Below are positions 8,917 to 18,770 of a stretch of DNA of 64,000 nucleotides, one piece after another. Made by a program: the position numbers and the translations under genes. Within the stretch, counting starts at the first letter, position 1, and the number at the start of each line of letters is the position of its first letter. The notes under the pieces are model-generated. The model saw only the letters and a program-made list of their open reading frames with translations, was not told where the DNA came from and searched no databases. Where the stretch lies: the NCBI RefSeq assembly GCF_040530035.1, contig NZ_JBEWCD010000002.1:744001-808000 (forward strand). Reading direction: 5' to 3'. Source of the stretch: Roseibium sp. HPY-6. Lineage in GTDB: Bacteria; Pseudomonadota; Alphaproteobacteria; Rhizobiales; Stappiaceae.

Positions 8917-9801
8917 TTAGGTCAAAGATTGCTGTTTGCGGTACCGGCAAAAGAGTTTGCAGACCGGTCGCCCGTTGGCGCCGGTTGCCGAAAGGGCTGC
9001 ATTTGTGAAGCGCTCCTCTTCGGCCCAGTCGACGATCTGAACCGCCAGCTTTTCATGAAGCTCCAGGTTGCCAAAAAACAAGACGTCACGACGGCTCAAC
9101 ACGAACCGGTGGGCAGCATCTCCGAAACGTTTGAACACGGCCCTCTCGGCTGCGGCGACAAAGGACGGGAAATACATCAAGCCGGCACGATTGAAGTCCA
9201 GCGACGGGCAGGGTTCGTAAACAAGATCGGGCGTTGGCTGTGTTGTCGCGTTTCCTTCCAGGCCGAGATGGCGATCTCCTCCAGACTTTGCCAGCCGGGC
9301 TGCAACGTGCGGAAAATCCAGGTCTGCCGGGAGCGCGGGAAGCGCGGGCAGTCCCGGGAAGTCCACCCGGGCGACAGAAGCGTTCCTGCCCGCTACCCGT
9401 CTCGAAACGAACGTTGAGACCAGACAAACCGATCCGATCAGAGTGCCGTCCACCTGCAAGATGTGTCTTGATGCGAGCCTTGTGCGCGACACCCGGTAAA
9501 GGGTGGATTCAAGATCCAGACGGTCATTCAGATCAGGCAACCAAAGGGCGGGCGTGTTGACGGAAAGCGCACAAAACGCGGCATAAACATCGTTTCCTTC
9601 CCGGTTCCTGAAAGTCGCATTTTTCTGACCTGCGGCGTTGGCGATCAAGTGCCAATGCCGATGCCCAAGCGTCTTGAGCAACCAGTTTTCCGACAACCCG
9701 ACATATCCGAGCTCCGGCATGCCAAGGTCATGACTGCTTCTCCAGGACACCTGCGGCCGGGCAGGGGGGGCAGAGCTGTTTCCAAGCGCGTGGTCCAACA
9801 T
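8917..9801 (-). CDS. LnmK-like double-hotdog protein (Pnap_2097-type), Nit1C cluster member
   Basis: A 294-aa protein with the N-terminal signature GLSENWLLKTLGHRHW that I associate with LnmK-type bifunctional acyltransferase/decarboxylases and the related Pnap_2097 family; both have a double hot-dog fold. LnmK acts on acyl carrier protein-bound methylmalonyl groups; whether that chemistry applies here is unknown, and no carrier protein is encoded nearby. The start at 9801 (MLDHALGN) lies 13 bases after the flavoprotein stop, making this the last gene of the eight-gene operon. A longer in-frame start would overlap the flavoprotein gene. Confidence 0.78.
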   Translation of the reverse strand: MLDHALGNSSAPPARPQVSWRSSHDLGMPELGYVGLSENWLLKTLGHRHWHLIANAAGQKNATFRNREGNDVYAAFCALSVNTPALWLPDLNDRLDLESTLYRVSRTRLASRHILQVDGTLIGSVCLVSTFVSRRVAGRNASVARVDFPGLPALPALPADLDFPHVAARLAKSGGDRHLGLEGNATTQPTPDLVYEPCPSLDFNRAGLMYFPSFVAAAERAVFKRFGDAAHRFVLSRRDVLFFGNLELHEKLAVQIVDWAEEERFTNAALSATGANGRPVCKLFCRYRKQQSLT

Positions 9802-9814
9802 GGTCGTGTCTCGA

Positions 9815-11086
9815 TCAGGAAACTTTGCTGAGCGCTGCACGGGATGCCTGGAAAACGCTCTCAATGTGCTCGCTCAGATATTTTGCATCCTCGCCAACAC
9901 CGAGGAACCGGCCCGACCCCCAGGTGTTCAGCCACCCAAGCCCGAGAAAGTAAATGCCCTTGGTCTCGCAAACACCACGGTCGTAGACCGGCCTACCGCG
10001 ATCGTTGAAAACATCAACCTTGAGCCAGGAATAATCCGGCCGGAACCCGATAGCCCAGACCACGGATGTTATGTTCTCCTTCTCGAAATCGAGCTCTGTC
10101 GGTTCGCCATCAGGCCGCCAGACTTTTTCAAACGGCGCTTCGTCAGGCGCGTCAATTTCTTTAGCCGCGATATAGTCGTCAATCGCATTGCGAATGCCGA
10201 CGTAGCTCGCATCCGCATCGTCGAGGTTCCTTTCCAGATCCTGAGCGAAAGTTGCACCCGACCTCCAGGCGCCGGTAACGCTGCCATAAAGGGAAACTCC
10301 ATCAAGCGCGAACTTCCTGAGATCAATCTCATGTCCGCCGTCGCGCCCGGTCAGATAGTGGTTCGTTTTTTCATGAACCGCCTCTCCCTGCGGATGGTTC
10401 CGTATTGTCAGGTCGTAGTGCCCCATGTCGTAAAGCCAGTCGGTAGCATCCCGGCCGCGATACATGCGGGGGGCTCTGGGCGCAGGACCGACAGCAAGAT
10501 GAACCTTGCGTCCGGCGATTGTCAGATCCTCCATGATCTGCACGCCGGATTGACCGGCGCCGACAACTAGGACGGCACCCTCCGGCAACTGATCCGGGTT
10601 CTTATAGTCGCCTGCCTGTACCTGATAGATCGCCGGGTCGATCTGATCCGCATAACGGGGAATAATCGGCGTGTCATACCCACCGGAGGCAATCACCACC
10701 TGCTCCGCAAGGAAGGATTCATCGCTGGTATGCACCACAAAACGCCCGTCATCCCGCCTGTAGACTTCGGTTACCGTCACCCCCTCCTTCAGGGGAGGAT
10801 CGAAGCTGTTTTTGAAGGCTTCCAGGTAGTCGACGATCTCGTCCTTGAGCATGAAACCGTGAGGGTCATTCCCGTGGTAGGGAAAGTCGGGCAGTCGGCA
10901 CTGCCAGTTCGGCGTGACAAGACAAAACGTATCCCATCGGTTTTCGCGCCACTGATGCGCGAACCGGTGCCGCTCCAGCACCACATGCTCGATATTCTTC
11001 TTGCAAAGATAGTAGCTCGCAGACAGACCCGCCTGTCCGCCTCCGACGATGACAACGGGAATGGATTTCAGGTTGCTTTGGGTCAT
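9815..11086 (-). CDS. MSMEG_0569-type flavin-dependent oxidoreductase, Nit1C cluster
   Basis: A 423-aa FAD/NAD(P)H enzyme related to flavin-containing monooxygenases. The FAD dinucleotide-binding motif GGGQAGLS is at about residues 15-22, and a second nucleotide-binding motif VVGAGQSGVQI at about 175-185. The N-terminal SYYLCKKNIEHVVLE and the WDTFCLVTPNW stretch match the family found in nitrilase (Nit1C) clusters. Its ATG overlaps the stop of the upstream small gene (ATGA), which implies translational coupling. It probably oxidises the unknown cluster product. Confidence 0.88.
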   Translation of the reverse strand: MTQSNLKSIPVVIVGGGQAGLSASYYLCKKNIEHVVLERHRFAHQWRENRWDTFCLVTPNWQCRLPDFPYHGNDPHGFMLKDEIVDYLEAFKNSFDPPLKEGVTVTEVYRRDDGRFVVHTSDESFLAEQVVIASGGYDTPIIPRYADQIDPAIYQVQAGDYKNPDQLPEGAVLVVGAGQSGVQIMEDLTIAGRKVHLAVGPAPRAPRMYRGRDATDWLYDMGHYDLTIRNHPQGEAVHEKTNHYLTGRDGGHEIDLRKFALDGVSLYGSVTGAWRSGATFAQDLERNLDDADASYVGIRNAIDDYIAAKEIDAPDEAPFEKVWRPDGEPTELDFEKENITSVVWAIGFRPDYSWLKVDVFNDRGRPVYDRGVCETKGIYFLGLGWLNTWGSGRFLGVGEDAKYLSEHIESVFQASRAALSKVS

Positions 11087-11394
11087 GACACATTCCTGGG
11101 TGCAGAAGCGGTTTGAAACCGCAGAAACAAGACTGTTGCATCGGGAGTTGAGCTGAACCGGCCTGCCTGACGCTGCAAGGCCTCCAGCTGGGCAGCGGCC
11201 CTGGAACAGGGAAAGCCATGGACCGCACGTACACGGTCGCTGGCGGCCGACATGGCGCGCTCGCTTTGCACCAGGAAGGTTTGAAGCGGATAGCTCCTGT
11301 CCTCTTCAAAGTAATCTCTGACGACCGAAGAGGGCGAGTAACAGTCCTCTTCTTTGCCGTCGGGCCAGCGGACTCTGAACATGAGCTCAGGCAT
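11083..11394 (-). CDS. MSMEG_0570-type small protein, Nit1C cluster
   Basis: A 103-aa protein beginning MPELMFRVRWPDG, typical of the MSMEG_0570 'nitrogen starvation response' family seen beside clustered nitrilases. The molecular function is unknown. The start at 11394 is chosen because the conserved region begins there; it overlaps the end of the AIR-synthase-like gene by 8 bases, and its own stop overlaps the flavoprotein start. Confidence 0.85.
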   Translation of the reverse strand: MPELMFRVRWPDGKEEDCYSPSSVVRDYFEEDRSYPLQTFLVQSERAMSAASDRVRAVHGFPCSRAAAQLEALQRQAGRFSSTPDATVLFLRFQTASAPRNVS

Positions 11395-12379
11395 CGGACA
11401 TCTCCTTCTTGGGCAAGCCGAGATACGGATTGCGTGCATGGTCCCAGAGAACCTCGTGTCCGGTTGAGGACGAGACGGAGACAGTCGAGCCTTCGGCAAC
11501 ATTGCCAATGGCACCTGCCCAGATATCCTGATCCCGGAAGTGAGCTATCACGTCAGCGGCCTTGTCGACGGAAACAGAAAGGAGAAATCCGAATGACGGG
11601 AAGGTCACAAGCCAGCGCGCAAGTGGGACGCCATCCGGTGCTTCAAGGCCTTCAAGGTCAAGATCGATAGCGACACCCGAACACTCGGCCAGCATGGTAG
11701 CCGTTCCGGCCACGCCGCCTTGCGATATGTCTTTGCCGGCGCGGCAAAGTCCATTCTCCGACAGCGACGGCAACAGCTCCATGTCACGCCGCAAACGATC
11801 TCCCGGTGCAGACAGGGCGGCTTGCCAGTTGTTGAAGGGCGCGCGGTATTCGCCGCGATGATCGATCGCCGCGATGAGCACATCACCCGGTCTGGCATCG
11901 AAGCTCGTGATAATGTTCTTGGCGCGTCCGATTATCGAAACGGCAAGCTGGCTCTGACCTGCCCTCAGGTTCGTGTGCCCGCCAACAATCGGAATGCCAT
12001 AGGCATCCGAGGCGGCCCGCATGCCGTCGAGGATCAATTCCGCCTTTGCGGGATCTGCTGCCCAGACAGCGTCCGTGACAGCAACTGGCCTGCCTCCCAT
12101 GGCAAGAATGTCCGACATGTTGACCATGACACCGCACCAGCCGGCAAACCATGGATCTGCCTCGACGAATGCGTTGATGAACCCTTCCATGGCGAACAGA
12201 AGAAAGCCGCTCTGGTCCGTCAATATTGCGCAGTCGTCCCCCGGACGCCCTTCTGAGTTCTGATTGAGACCCAGTTTCGAACACGATGTTTCTATGTCGC
12301 GCTTTCCCAGGACACCGGGGTCCGATCGCAGCATATTTGCGATCCCGGCAAGTGTGTCCGGCCAGTGTCGCGCGGACAT
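11387..12379 (-). CDS. AIR synthase-related protein (sll0787 family), Nit1C cluster
   Basis: A 330-aa member of the PurM/SelD/ThiL ATP-binding superfamily. It shows a GDDCAIL aspartate-rich segment (around residue 47), a MVNMSDILAMGGRP helix and a VGGHTNLR loop, as in aminoimidazole ribotide synthase relatives; a FxSFGFLLSV strand follows in the C-terminal domain. The superfamily uses ATP to activate an amide or acid; here the substrate is unknown. The start ATG at 12379 overlaps the GNAT stop (TGATG). As I recall, the Mycobacterium homologue carries GNAT and this domain in one polypeptide, so the split into two coupled genes fits a shared complex. Confidence 0.87.
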   Translation of the reverse strand: MSARHWPDTLAGIANMLRSDPGVLGKRDIETSCSKLGLNQNSEGRPGDDCAILTDQSGFLLFAMEGFINAFVEADPWFAGWCGVMVNMSDILAMGGRPVAVTDAVWAADPAKAELILDGMRAASDAYGIPIVGGHTNLRAGQSQLAVSIIGRAKNIITSFDARPGDVLIAAIDHRGEYRAPFNNWQAALSAPGDRLRRDMELLPSLSENGLCRAGKDISQGGVAGTATMLAECSGVAIDLDLEGLEAPDGVPLARWLVTFPSFGFLLSVSVDKAADVIAHFRDQDIWAGAIGNVAEGSTVSVSSSTGHEVLWDHARNPYLGLPKKEMSDA

Positions 12380-12918
12380 CACCGCCCCCTCAACTGCATC
12401 GTCCATCCCGCGGAGGGATCCTTGAAGGCAGGATAGGCGGCAAGGTTTGCTTCCATTTTCATATGCCGCTTGCCGTGAATGTCGACCGGCTCGAGGCTGA
12501 CCCAATGCAGGCGCTCAAAGAACCGGACATTCTGCTCCTGGACATGCGCGAAGAACCGGTCACAGCCGAAACCATTGGCGGACGAGACGGCCAGCCGGAT
12601 CAGCTCGGCTCCCAGTCGTCCGACGCGCCGGTGTGTTTTGGCGACGGCCAGTCTTGATCCCCACCAGGTTCCGGGGCTCTCTTCGTGGATGCGCACTGTG
12701 CCGACGACCTCGTCGGCTTCGCCGGCGAGCGTGGACACGGCAACAAGTGGGAGCGCCTTGTGATCAATTGCATCCCGGTCATGCCCCTCGAAGATCTCCT
12801 GCTCCTCGCAGAAGACCTGGAGCCTCAAAGCTGTTGCTCCGGCGAACTCCCAAGGGGCTGACGCAGCCTTGATTGCAAACTGTGGCGACAGGAATGTCTT
12901 GCGGCTGAACTCCAACAT
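12379..12918 (-). CDS. MSMEG_0567-type GNAT N-acetyltransferase, Nit1C cluster
   Basis: A 179-aa GNAT-fold protein. The acetyl-CoA pyrophosphate-binding region reads THRRVGRLGAELIRL (about residues 94-108), following the usual beta-4 strand (WWGSRLAV). The N-terminal LRLQVFCEEQEIFEGHDRD stretch is typical of the family found with clustered nitrilases. It likely acylates an amine intermediate. It sits 1 base after the radical SAM gene's stop and overlaps the next gene start. Confidence 0.87.
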   Translation of the reverse strand: MLEFSRKTFLSPQFAIKAASAPWEFAGATALRLQVFCEEQEIFEGHDRDAIDHKALPLVAVSTLAGEADEVVGTVRIHEESPGTWWGSRLAVAKTHRRVGRLGAELIRLAVSSANGFGCDRFFAHVQEQNVRFFERLHWVSLEPVDIHGKRHMKMEANLAAYPAFKDPSAGWTMQLRGR

Positions 12919-12919
12919 G

Positions 12920-14009
12920 TCATTTCACCTGCAGCTTCTCGTAGACGGAAAGGGCCGAACATGCACCGCAGCGGCCACATCCGGCCTTGATGTCTTCAGC
13001 TTTCAAGCCGCCCTCGATGACCATTTTGGAAAGAGGGCGCAGGATGGCGTCCATAAATCCGGTTGACGGCGCCGGATGGCTTTCCAGAGGTGTGCCGGAG
13101 ACCGGCACAAAGGGAACGACAAACGGGTAAACGCCAATCTCGATCAGCCGGCGGCTGGTTTCCAGAATGGCCTCCACGGTGTCGCCAAGCCCGGCAAGTA
13201 TGTAGGTGGAAACCTGGCCGCGGCCGAATATCGGCACGGCGGCTTCGAAGGAATCGAAATACTTGTCCAGGCCCACCTGTGCCTTGCCGGGCATGATCCG
13301 TTCACGCACTTCCGGCGAGACGGCTTCGAGATGCATTCCAAGGGCGTCCACACCGGCCGCCTTCATGCGCTCGTGCCAGATGTTGTCTTCCGGCGGCTCG
13401 CACTGAGCTTGAACGGGAATGTCCACGGCAGCTTTGATGGCCTTCACGCTGTCGACCATGACGGCGGCGCCCCGGTCCGGGCCCTTCGGCGTTCCGGTTG
13501 TCAGCACCATGTGCTTGATCCCGTCCAGCCGGACAGCGGCTTCTGCGACTTCCGCGAGCTGTCCAGGTGTCTTGTGAGCAATGGTTCGTCCGGCTGCAAG
13601 CGATTGGCCGATGGCACAAAACTGACAGGTCTTGGTCCGGCTCTGATACCGGATACACGTCTGCAGGACCGTTGTTGCCAGAACATCACGGCCATGGAGC
13701 GTTGCGATATGCTGGTAGGGGATACCGTCCGCCGTGGTCAGATCGTAGAATTTCGGTCGGCCCGGAAAGCTGATCGAGCCGATCCTGCCGCCATCCTTCA
13801 AAACATCGCTCTGTCCGTCCTTGTCCGGCGCACCGGCGACATAAGGGCTTTCGAAGGCAGGTGCAGTGTGCACGGGCACCATGACGGTCACCCCGTCAAT
13901 CGTGACCGCCTTGTGATCGGTCGGCCCCGCTCCGCCCCGCCGGGATTCATGACCGGCCTTGGGATCGACAAGGCGTATACCGCGGGTTTGCAGCTCGTTT
14001 ATGAGAACT

Positions 14010-14020
<11 letters not shown>
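12920..14020 (-). CDS. MSMEG_0568-type radical SAM protein, Nit1C cluster
   Basis: A 366-aa protein with a BioB/ThiH-like radical SAM barrel. The candidate cluster cysteines are Cys122, Cys132 and Cys135 (CX9CX2C), a spacing wider than the classical CX3CX2C. A second cysteine set near the C-terminus (CGRCGAC, CX2CX2C) suggests an auxiliary Fe-S cluster, or a cluster handed over to a partner. The start ATG at 14020 is supported by a clean family-like N-terminus and an 11-base overlap with the nitrilase stop. It is the most likely carbon-skeleton chemistry enzyme of the pathway, but its substrate is unknown. Confidence 0.9.
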
Positions 14021-15032
<1,012 letters not shown>

Positions 15033-15101
15033 GTCCGGTCACTGATGTTGAACGTTGAAAGACTTTTGGGCCCGGCAAACAGAGCGCCGGGCCTGCAGGA
15101 T

Positions 15102-15584
15102 TTAAAGCGTCCAGGTGTCCAGGATGAATGCGCCGTCGCGGCGATGCAGGAGAACGATGTCAAGCACGTCCTGCGGAGCGATCGGTGTGATGCCGGGAAT
15201 GAGCGAAGGCTCGCCGTGTCCCATGAGAGCCTGCAATGCAAATCGGCAGGCATAGACCTTGCCGCCCTCTGACATGAACTTCTTGATCTGATTGTTCATG
15301 GCCATGTGACCCGGAAACGCTTCGTCTCCGAGTTTCGGGAAACCGCGCTGGACACCAAGAGAGACGCCGGGGCCGTAAAGCAGGATCGATGTTTCGAACC
15401 CCTTGCGCTGCAGGCGTGTTGCCTGAAGCAGGTTGACCAGCCCGATCGATCCTTCAAAGGCGACAGTGTGGAATGTCACCAGGGCTTTTTCACCCTCTTC
15501 CGCCTGAACATCCTCAAAGACCTTTTCTTCGTAGTTGACGAAGAAGTCACCGTCCTTATGTGCCGCCGCCGTAACTTCTGGCAT
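15102..15584 (-). CDS. MSMEG_0572/Sll0783-type nitrogen starvation response protein, first gene of Nit1C cluster
   Basis: A 160-aa protein of DsrE-like fold, beginning [16 protein letters not shown] and containing a [14 protein letters not shown] loop and the single cysteine of the VYACRFAL segment. The family is always found with clustered nitrilases; its role is unknown. The start at 15584 is fixed by an excellent AAAGGAGGG ribosome binding site; the in-frame extension upstream has no such support. The nitrilase follows after 69 bases. The promoter region upstream carries CATACAAT boxes shared with the divergent MocR gene. Confidence 0.9.
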   Translation of the reverse strand: MPEVTAAAHKDGDFFVNYEEKVFEDVQAEEGEKALVTFHTVAFEGSIGLVNLLQATRLQRKGFETSILLYGPGVSLGVQRGFPKLGDEAFPGHMAMNNQIKKFMSEGGKVYACRFALQALMGHGEPSLIPGITPIAPQDVLDIVLLHRRDGAFILDTWTL

Positions 15585-15604
15585 TTCGCCCTCCTTTAGA
15601 TTGC

Positions 15605-15648
15605 CATACAATAGGCATACAATATTTGACTTGCACTCAAATTGTATG
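15605..15648. promoter_or_regulatory. CATACAAT box cluster upstream of the Nit1C operon
   Basis: Two direct copies of CATACAAT at 15605-15612 and 15616-15623, exactly 11 bp apart (one helical turn), and an inverted copy ATTGTATG at 15641-15648. They lie 20-65 bases upstream of the first Nit1C gene. Direct repeats on one face of the helix are a known binding pattern for MocR-type regulators. Confidence 0.65.
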
Positions 15649-15783
15649 CACAACAATCTAAGCTCGAAAAGAGGAAATTTTAGAAATGACGCAATAGCGA
15701 AAAACTCGTTCAATTGCTCATTTGCTAAGCATTCAAACGCCTAAGATGGCATCAAAAAGATCGGGTTTTGTCGCAACATTATC

Positions 15784-15809
15784 CATACAATTGGATTGAT
15801 ACATACAAT
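15784..15809. promoter_or_regulatory. CATACAAT box pair upstream of the MocR gene
   Basis: Two direct copies of CATACAAT at 15784-15791 and 15802-15809, 18 bp apart, lie 33-58 bases upstream of the MocR start. They match the octamer on the Nit1C side, suggesting one regulator acts on both divergent promoters and on itself. Confidence 0.6.
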
Positions 15810-15841
15810 CTGAGTCAATTTTGCTAAACAGGAAGCAACAA

Positions 15842-17230
15842 ATGGAATCGCTTGGACTTGGAATGAAGAACTGGAAGCCGGTCTTGCCGGAAAGCGGAAA
15901 GCCCAGATATGTCGAGATTGCCGACCTCATCGCGAGCGACCTCCAGAAGGGCATCCTTATGCCGGGAGACAGGCTGCCGCCGCAGCGCGCGCTGGCCGAT
16001 CTGCTTGGCGTGGACTTCACCACTGTTTCCCGCGGCTACGTCGAGGCAAAAGAGCGTGGGCTTGTTGAAAGCCATGTTGGGCGCGGCACATTCGTCAAAA
16101 CGATAAAGGGGTCGATGGCGGAGACCGAGCCCCGGCGTACGGAGCAGGTCGACCTCAGCATGAACCTGCCGCCAGAGCCTACGAACCCGGATCTGATCGA
16201 GCGTATGCAGGCCGGGCTTTCCGCAGTCTCCGGAAATCTCATTTCTCTGCTGCGCTACCAGAATGGTACCGGCACTGAGCTCGACAAGGAAGCTGCCTCT
16301 TCCTGGCTGAGTATGCGCGGACTTGTGCCGTCGCTCGAGCGTGTATTCATTACCCCTGGTGCACATCCCGCGATGATGACGATCCTGAACATGCTTGCCG
16401 CGCCGGGAGATGTCGTCCTGAGTGAGGCCATCACGTATCCGGGCCTTAGAACAATCGCACGTTCACTCAAGTTGAAGCTTGTCGGTCTCGCCTCAGACGA
16501 AAACGGCATCCTTCCCGAGGCGCTGGAAGAAGCGATCAAGGCGCACGGCCCCAAGGCGCTTTATCTCAACCCTACTCTCCAAAATCCGACCACTCTGACG
16601 ATCCCGCAAGGTCGCCGACTAGAAATTGCCGCGATACTTGACCGTTACAATCTGCCCCTGATCGAAGACGACGCCTACGGCTTCATTCCAGAGCATGCGC
16701 CGAGCCCGTTCGCCGCGGCGGCGCCGGACCTGACATGGCACATCGGGGGGCTTGCCAAATGCATAGGCGCGGGCCTCAGGCTGGCCTATGTGGTTGCTCC
16801 CGATACGAAAGCGGCGCTGAGTTTCACCTCCGCGATCCAGTCCATGACCGTGATGGCATCGCCGGTCACGATGGCTCTGGCAACGCGCTGGATTCAGGAT
16901 GGCACGGCAGATCATATTCGCCGGTTTATTCGACGGGAAACGCGTGCGCGCCAGGAGCTGGCTTCAGAAATCATGAGCGATTTTGAGTTCGCGGCGGACC
17001 CGGTCAGCTTCAACATTTGGCTCAAATTGCCTGAAAATCTGTCGCGGGCAGCCATCGTCGGGCAAATGTCGGGAAAGGGTCTTGGGCTGGTGCCAAGCGA
17101 TCCATTTACCGTTGGTGGTAATCCGACAGAGCATATCCGCGTCTGTTTAGGTGGGCGCATTTCGCGCGATGAACTCAAAACAGCACTTCAACTGCTTGCT
17201 CACAGGCTTGAGTACAACTTTTACAGTTGA
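15842..17230 (+). CDS. MocR/PdxR-type GntR regulator with aminotransferase-like domain
   Basis: A 462-aa protein. An N-terminal GntR winged helix (about residues 20-90: PRYVEIADLI, LPPQRALADLLGVDFTTVSRGYVEAKERGLV) is joined to a fold-type I aminotransferase domain (about 115-455) with the PLP pocket segments LNPTLQNPTT, EDDAYGF and HIGGLAKCIGAGLRLAYV, the last containing the expected Schiff-base lysine. The ATG at 15842 follows AGGAAG; an upstream TTG is less likely. It is divergent from the Nit1C operon and probably regulates it in response to an amino or PLP-reactive ligand. Confidence 0.92.
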   Translation: MESLGLGMKNWKPVLPESGKPRYVEIADLIASDLQKGILMPGDRLPPQRALADLLGVDFTTVSRGYVEAKERGLVESHVGRGTFVKTIKGSMAETEPRRTEQVDLSMNLPPEPTNPDLIERMQAGLSAVSGNLISLLRYQNGTGTELDKEAASSWLSMRGLVPSLERVFITPGAHPAMMTILNMLAAPGDVVLSEAITYPGLRTIARSLKLKLVGLASDENGILPEALEEAIKAHGPKALYLNPTLQNPTTLTIPQGRRLEIAAILDRYNLPLIEDDAYGFIPEHAPSPFAAAAPDLTWHIGGLAKCIGAGLRLAYVVAPDTKAALSFTSAIQSMTVMASPVTMALATRWIQDGTADHIRRFIRRETRARQELASEIMSDFEFAADPVSFNIWLKLPENLSRAAIVGQMSGKGLGLVPSDPFTVGGNPTEHIRVCLGGRISRDELKTALQLLAHRLEYNFYS

Positions 17231-17328
17231 GCCGCAGTCGGATTGAGCGCTTTTCAGCCGGAGGTCAGCCTGCGCTGAGCGTGAAGGATCCGGCCCAATT
17301 TGAAAATCGGCCGCGACCAAACTGTCAT

Positions 17329-18441
17329 CTAGGCAATTGTTTTGGCTGGCCGCTTGAATGGATTTGCATCCGGCACTGCAAAATCCAGCTCGATCTCGCC
17401 CTTGTCGACGGCGTCGGAAATATAGCGGAACGCGCCGACGGTCATGCGCATCAGGTGATCACCAGCCTTGATGGGCGGATATTTTTCAGCAGTTTCGACC
17501 GTCTTGAATTTCGGCAGCGGCTCAACGACAGCATCATAATCGAGACCGAAGAAGAGCGGCATCGAATACCGTTCCTTGCCGGTGTTCACAACGCGGTGCT
17601 GGGTGGACTTGTAAAGGCCGCCGGACCATGTCTCGAAAATATCGCCTATATTGACGATGAATGTGCCGGGGATTGGCGGCGCTTCCATCCAGTAGTCATC
17701 GGTGTTGAGCACCTGAAGGCCAGGGCCGCCCTGGAGAAGAATTGTGAAACACTCAAAGTCCGAATGAGCTTCGATGCCAACGAAGTCCTTGCTTGCCGGA
17801 ACATCGTTTTCCAGATAGCGCAAAAGACGCAACTGCGATGTGGGGCAGTTGACGTGTTTCTTGAGGGTTCCGGCTTCAACGCCCAATTCCAGTTCAAGCG
17901 CGCCAAGAAGTTTCAGTCCAAGCCCGAAAACCGCGTCATAGTATCGCGAGATCGTGTCCTTCCATCCGGGCAAATCGGGCCAGACATTTGGGCCGGTCAT
18001 GCGCCAACCGGCCAGATAATCCGGATGATCGGCAGGGGCTTCAAATGACATGTCCCAGGCTTCGTTGTAGTTGATCGTTTTTGGAAACGAGCTGCCGTTT
18101 TCTTCAAAGGGCACGTAGCCCCGATGATTGGTGCTGTAGCCGCACCAGTATTTCATCTTGTAGCGCCGGGACTGGGTATGGAAGGCGCGGGACGCTGCGA
18201 AAGCCTCGTCGATCAGCGCCTGATCGACACCGTGGTTCTTGATGTAGAAGAAGCCAGATGTTTTCGCCGCCTTTCCGAGCTCCTTGGCGACCGCTGCCAG
18301 GGCCGCCGGATCGCTTTCGTGGAGCCCGGTCAAGTCAATGACCGGCAGTGACACGTTATCTGAACTCAGTGCGATCTGGTCATCGGTCCCATCGGCCGCC
18401 ATCTCCGGTTCAAGCGTCCTTTGGTCCAAGAGATCGCGCAT
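17329..18441 (-). CDS. Isopenicillin N synthase-like 2-oxoglutarate/Fe(II) dioxygenase
   Basis: A 370-aa non-haem iron oxygenase. The N-terminal DIOX_N region (about residues 30-150) precedes the jelly-roll core with iron ligands His226 and Asp228 (EAHSDFE) and His282 (STQHRVV), and a co-substrate-binding RYS pair (Arg291, Ser293). The substrate is unknown. The start at 18441 follows a GGAG motif; a longer in-frame start at 18501 is possible. It is convergent with the MocR gene and divergent from the polyamine-type ABC operon, so it could act on the transported compound. Confidence 0.88.
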   Translation of the reverse strand: MRDLLDQRTLEPEMAADGTDDQIALSSDNVSLPVIDLTGLHESDPAALAAVAKELGKAAKTSGFFYIKNHGVDQALIDEAFAASRAFHTQSRRYKMKYWCGYSTNHRGYVPFEENGSSFPKTINYNEAWDMSFEAPADHPDYLAGWRMTGPNVWPDLPGWKDTISRYYDAVFGLGLKLLGALELELGVEAGTLKKHVNCPTSQLRLLRYLENDVPASKDFVGIEAHSDFECFTILLQGGPGLQVLNTDDYWMEAPPIPGTFIVNIGDIFETWSGGLYKSTQHRVVNTGKERYSMPLFFGLDYDAVVEPLPKFKTVETAEKYPPIKAGDHLMRMTVGAFRYISDAVDKGEIELDFAVPDANPFKRPAKTIA

Positions 18442-18770
18442 GGTGAGGCTCCAAAGTTTTGCGTGACTGTTGAGGCAATTTGTTTCCGGTAGGCCGATCA
18501 TGACTGTTAGGTCGGCGCGATCACGTTGCGGTCAGAATATCATCTGCGCCTACTTGCACAATAAATGTGTATGTAGAAAAATTAGGCAGCTCGCCTACTA
18601 ATCGCACAGGCTTCATGTGCGGAGTATTGGTATTTTTTCTAATCACCTGTTTTTGTTTGTTTTTTTGTTTGGCATGCAACGTGCTTGTTTGAACGCATGC
18701 CTCAAACTCAATGAGGTTCCACCAAGGTTGGCGAACGAGGGGCCGCCGAAAATTGAGAGGAACACGCCGG
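18442..18770. promoter_or_regulatory. Divergent promoter region, AT-rich
   Basis: A 329-base gap between the oxygenase and the ABC binding-protein gene. It contains T-rich tracts (about 18630-18670) and an inverted repeat TAGGC-AGCTC-GCCTA at 18583-18597. A GCATGC sequence occurs twice, near 18672 and 18693. No gene is seen; it most likely holds both divergent promoters and an operator. Confidence 0.5.
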
